A stretch of DNA of 64,000 bases from Spirodela intermedia. Its lineage: Eukaryota > Streptophyta > Magnoliopsida > Alismatales > Araceae. How positions within the stretch are numbered: the first letter of the stretch is position 1; the number at the start of each line of letters is the position of its first letter. Shown piece by piece: positions 60,301-64,000 of the stretch. Made by a program: the position numbers and the translations under genes. The notes under the pieces are model-generated. The model saw nothing but the letters and a program-made list of their open reading frames with translations. It was not told where the DNA came from and searched no databases. The stretch spans positions 4,356,001-4,420,000 of the forward strand of contig LR746269.1 in assembly GCA_902729315.2 (NCBI GenBank), given 5' to 3'.

Positions 60301-62326
60301 TCCTTTTCTTCCCTTTCGGGGAGGGGCAGTTGACATGTCATTGGGAATTCTGGATATTGATGTTTTTAATTCTTATCCCGGTTTGCCACTCCCATAGTCT
60401 AGAACCATATTATCTTTCTATTTCCTTTGTTTACAATTAGATTGTTTGTGTGAGAAAAATCATCCTAAATGCTATGGGAAAGCTTCATTCACTTGGAGTT
60501 GACACATTGGCTGTCATTGATACTGATTTATTTTTTTTTCGTCTTTAATGTTAAATTTTTTTCCACTTTCTTGTGAGAGGATTGTGACTGCTCTGAGGAC
60601 GATTTTTATGCACAGTTTATGCACAGTTTATTTCATGATGTTTATTTCATGGGTGGGTGATGTGGTTATTCAGCGGTTTCTATTTCATACCTTGGGGGAT
60701 GTATAAAGCATTTTTTATGCACAGTTTATTATCATACACAGTAACTATGATAATTTTACTGCCCGTTTTTCTCTGTTGGTTCAGAAAGCTACTGAAGCTG
60801 AGCTACTATCAAAGTTTCCATATGGAGGTATTTTTTTGCTTTATGCAACAATGTCGGTGCTTCTTAGTTCATCATTTTTTTCTAATTTGGGTTATATTCT
60901 TGTTGTTCTTCCAGTTTACTAATGAAATGTCCTGAGCAACTATTATCGACTATGATTGATTTTAGCTTCCTTGTTTAAAAATCTCATTTAATTCTGAAGA
61001 CCAACCTTGAGTTCTTATCATTTTTTTTTGCCTACGGAAGTATTTTTTCCTTCTGCACAACCATTATGTCTCTCAGTTCTTCATCTCTGGAAATTATGGC
61101 TCGAGTCAATTATAGCATCCCACTTTGGTGACCAACCCGGAAATTTAAAATTATTTTACGGTCTATGCAACAATGGTGTGCCTCTTAATCCTTCAATTTT
61201 CTTCTAATAGGGGTTTATTTGATATTTTCCCAGTTCAGTAATAAACTAATATCTAGATATTAGTCCTGATCGCAATAGGTGTTATCTTCCAGATTGAATC
61301 CTCGCCTTCCGTTCTAGTGATCAATCCTGATTTACTTTATAAAGTAAACATTATTTCACTAATCACGGTGTGCACCTTGGCATTGACTACTCTCTCGACT
61401 GTAACACCAGTCCGTTTTTGAGTCACCTGTTTTGAGGTCTATTTCTGGAGTAGGCTACCAGTACCCAAGTGGGTTTTGCCAGTGAAAACCAGTAGAAAGA
61501 ATCCCAAGAGCTTGATGGGGCTGAAATTTTACCATTTAGAATCTGTCTCAATTACTATATTTCGTAATATTTCATTCATTATCTGAATGGTCCCCTCTCT
61601 CTCTCTCTCTCTCCCTCTCGCTTTGGGGATGTGATCTCTTAGTTTAGATGTTCAAAATCGTAGTTCAGGGTTGACCATACTTGTAAGCCGGAAAAAATAT
61701 AGGAAAAATTCTAGAAAATTTGTGACATTATCAGTTGAAAGTTTTATCCTTCAATAAAATGGTCCAATACACAAATCCTCGAAAGAACTACTTGTTCATT
61801 AAAATTTATCGATAAAAATTCGATGTTCCGCTCCATCAACCTTTTCAACGACCTTGATTAATTACAGCGGAGAAGTCTTAATATTTCAGCTCATCAGACT
61901 CATACTTGCCTCCTCCATCTTCCCCCCCATGTTTCTCACAGGCGTAATTCTCAGACCTGGCTTCATTCACGGGACTCGCAAAGTGGGGAGCATCAGCCTA
62001 CCCCTGAGCATCATCGGTTCACCACTTGAGACGGTAATTCCTTAAACCCTGTGAGACACAGATTTTATGTACAAGTGTGAAAAAGGCAGGAATGGGAGAT
62101 GCACTAGAATTTCTATTCAAACCTTAAATCCGAAAATTTATCCAACTTGCAGGTCCTCAAGCATGCAAAGCCTCTGACTGGGGTTCCTCTGGTGGGGCCC
62201 CTCTTCATCCCACCCGTGAATGTGGTTGCTGTGGCAAGGGTTGCTGTGAGGGCTGCGACAGATCAGGTTTTCCCTCCAGGCGTTGTCGATGTCCACGGCA
62301 TTCTCCGCCATGGAGATCAGAAGTGA
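54366..62326 (+). CDS. Atypical short-chain dehydrogenase (NAD(P)-binding, NDUFA9-like), probably mitochondrial, ten exons, 285 residues
   Basis: Exons are 54366-54421, 57840-57957, 58048-58136, 58455-58510, 58605-58660, 59649-59742, 60003-60082, 60785-60827, 61942-62033 and 62153-62326. All have GT-AG borders and matching phases and give 286 codons with the stop. Exon 1, MRGIISRLVQSRSQLSG, is Arg/Ser-rich without acidic residues, like a mitochondrial presequence. The Rossmann fold starts LLVLGGNGFVGSHVC with GxxGxxG at residues 63-69. SCVGGFGSN, KRFVYISAADFG and GYYEGKKATE follow; Y179/K183 fit YxxxK. GVILRPGFIHGTR and FPPGVVDVHGI close the protein. Plant relatives are annotated only as Rossmann-fold proteins close to At5g10730/At5g15910/At1g32220; the substrate is unknown. 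Intron 1 is 3.4 kb. Confidence 0.9.
54422..57839 (+). other. Intron 1 of the dehydrogenase gene (3.4 kb)
   Basis: It is T- and C-rich on the + strand with no copy of the window's repeats that I could see. Some minus-strand stretches (around 56245-56457 and 57388-57702) stay open for 70-100 codons but give no family match, so I leave them unassigned. Confidence 0.5.
60835..61380 (+). repeat. Degenerate repeated words in intron 8 of the dehydrogenase gene
   Basis: ATGCAACAATG followed by a TG-rich and CTTCTAAT/TTCTAAT-rich stretch occurs near 60842 and again near 61163, and parts (GTGACCAACCCGGAAATTT, GTGATCAATCCTGATTTAC) recur near 61126 and 61318. The copies are far from identical, so this is an old local duplication. 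Confidence 0.4.
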
Positions 62327-63738
62327 GACTTTACAGGATGATGATATTGCCTCAGTTTGCTCTAAAATAACAAGCTACTCTTAGCTTCATCTTCTCTCTC
62401 ATAAAAAGATATTTCCTTTTTTTCTTCTTTTTTTTCTGAGCTCACGTGGAAAAATAAAGAACAGATTTTTTTTTATCCAACGCCTCTTCTCTTTGATTGT
62501 ACTCGGATTAGTGGAATACAAGGGAAAGATGAGTTTGTACATAAATAGCCTCTTTAACATGGATTTCATTTAGAAAAAAAAGCCTCATTCTTTGACAAAT
62601 TTGGAGTAATTCTTTGTGTTATATCTGTGATTAAGGCGTTACTTATTAAATTTAAATATATTCTTCATTACTGTCAATTTCTACTTTATTATGCAATACG
62701 GGAGAGAACCCTCCTAAAGATCACGAAGATCTCCCTCCAACTCAATTCAATCTGCCCTAAATGAATGTCAATTTTTTTAGTAATTCAAGGTGTTGTAGAT
62801 TTCCTACACCTCGCATAAATTTGGCCTCTAGAAGTATCTAGAAGCTGCAATCAAAAGAGTAATCCGGTAGTCATTTCAGATTTCCCTGTATTTCTCTGTC
62901 ATTGACTCAATTCTCTGTAAGCAAATAAAATATTCTTCCTGAATTTCGCTCTCTCTCTCTCTCTCTCACTTGCCATAAGTTGGCATCGGCTGCTCGTTTC
63001 ATCTGGGGAGTGGATGTCATTCGGGTCAACGGGAGCAATCAGTGCTATCGATTTCGGTTAGATTTAGCTCCCCAACGAAGACGGAAAAGTCAACGTGACG
63101 GTGAGGGGCCATTACAGCTCGAGCGATTCCGATGGCGCGTTGCTGGGATCCAGTTGACTCCGTCAAGTCATGTCTAGCATCATTGACGAGGAGATCACCG
63201 TCTTTTGAGAGTAATGGGGTCACCATCTCTCCCGTGTCTGCAGCCTAATTTAATACTTAACAGTCCGCTCTGCCTTCGCCTTTCGCAGCTCAGCTATTTT
63301 CCAAGCCCCGCCGGGATAATAGCTCGAAAACCAGGCTCTGGGCCTTGCAACTGTGAAGCACTGGAGCGAGCGAGAGAGAGAGAGAGAGAGATGTATGGAA
63401 CCCGTAAGTAGAAGAATATGTGGGGGCTAATATCCAGACGGGGTAGATAGGAGGTGAACTCCGACGTGACAGCTCATAAGGGTTCACCTCACTTCTTACT
63501 CTCTCTCTCTCTCCGTCCTCGTCTACATTTCGACCAGGGGTCCCCTCCGTCAGTAATTTAGGGATTGCTCAGCCCATTCACAGCTTACGCAACCAGGAGA
63601 CCTTCATAAATAATACGACAGTCTTCTAATGGAAATATTTGAAGATTCATTAAAAAGACTGGAGAGGGGCAACGAGGTTGTAGATGGGGGGGAGATCGGA
63701 CTTGGGGCCGTGGGGGGGTGGGGGCGATGTGAGAGAGA
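62327..63738. other. Spacer between two converging genes
   Basis: It contains the dehydrogenase 3' UTR on the left and the 3' UTR of the strictosidine-synthase-like gene on the right. CT or GA microsatellites lie at 62951-62967, 63371-63392 and 63498-63515. The 63000-63350 part is GC-rich but I see no coding family in it. Confidence 0.5.
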
Positions 63739-64000
63739 TCAGAGACTGTACATGCCGACGAAAGGCCGTTCGATGGATCCCAGCCACAAGGTTCCGTTGT
63801 TCTCCAACACTTCGCTGACGGTATTCTCTATGCTTCGATCATGCAGAAGCTCCACAGTCCTCCCATTCGCGTCCAACCTAACTCCTATCACATTCCCTGA
63901 GATGGAGACGATGGCCACCCATAACTCCCCCTGCCGATTCCCCTTCACGTTGTCCGGGAATCCGGGGAGCTGGGAGAAGACCTCCGACTTCCCCGCCATG
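63739..64000 (-). CDS. Strictosidine-synthase-like protein, C-terminal part, runs off the window
   Basis: The last 86 visible residues have the tail of the strictosidine-synthase-like six-bladed propeller family: SEVFSQLPGFPDNVKGNRQG, then GELWVAI, VSEVLENNGTLWLGS and PFVGMYSL before the stop. The family form is roughly EVFAxLPGFPDNI...GxFWVA...SEV...LW(I/L)GS...PFVGxY. The visible ATG at 63999 is most likely an internal Met, because full-length members have some 330-400 residues and a signal peptide. Most relatives are not alkaloid enzymes; they are secreted or vacuolar proteins of uncertain activity, so the name marks the fold and not the reaction. The rest lies to the right of this window. 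Confidence 0.85.
   Translation of the reverse strand, partial: MAGKSEVFSQLPGFPDNVKGNRQGELWVAIVSISGNVIGVRLDANGRTVELLHDRSIENTVSEVLENNGTLWLGSIERPFVGMYSL

Overview
The window is nuclear DNA of a flowering plant. The genes have many GT-AG introns, and the families include a PSPG-motif glycosyltransferase and a strictosidine-synthase-like protein. AT-rich intergenic DNA is packed with nested LTR retrotransposons, and there is a plastid trnK fragment. The GC-rich intronless glycosyltransferase and the GC-rich last exon of the WD40 gene suggest a monocot or early-diverging angiosperm, but the species cannot be named from sequence alone.

Layout. 1-5.7 kb is repeat-rich: a solo LTR with a perfect target duplication at 998-2868, then a decayed Ty3/gypsy reverse transcriptase. 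5.9-7.0 kb holds a long purine/pyrimidine tract and a small plant-specific gene on the minus strand. 10.1-17.4 kb is a six-exon minus-strand gene for a 342-residue coiled-coil protein with a C-terminal membrane anchor; its last intron carries an 83-bp minisatellite. 20-38.6 kb is one nest of retroelements. An old minus-strand Ty1/copia element (3' LTR at 20.0-20.8 kb, 5' LTR from 37.3 kb) was split by a plus-strand copia element (22207-31709). That element was itself hit by two further LTR insertions (24172-26249 and 27060-29368), and a third LTR sits in the outer element (34739-36601). All four of these LTR insertions or remnants, and the one at 998, show TG...CA ends, and each is flanked by an exact 5-bp target duplication.

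39.2-40.6 kb is an intronless UDP-glucosyltransferase of UGT90 type (minus). 41-44.9 kb is decayed retroelement DNA plus a small plastid-derived insert. 45-52.9 kb is the plus-strand gene for the SSU-processome WD40 protein UTP7/WDR46, reconstructed as eight coding exons and 526 residues. 54.4-62.3 kb is a plus-strand gene for a probable mitochondrial atypical short-chain dehydrogenase, ten exons and 285 residues. The right edge holds the 3' end of a strictosidine-synthase-like gene on the minus strand.

The genes do not form a pathway; they are ordinary neighbours separated by repeats. The most unusual material is in the repeats: the datable insertion hierarchy, the LTR family with copies at very different stages of C-to-T decay, and the minisatellite that repeats a perfect splice-donor motif on the strand opposite its host gene. 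I saw no clearly new biological system.
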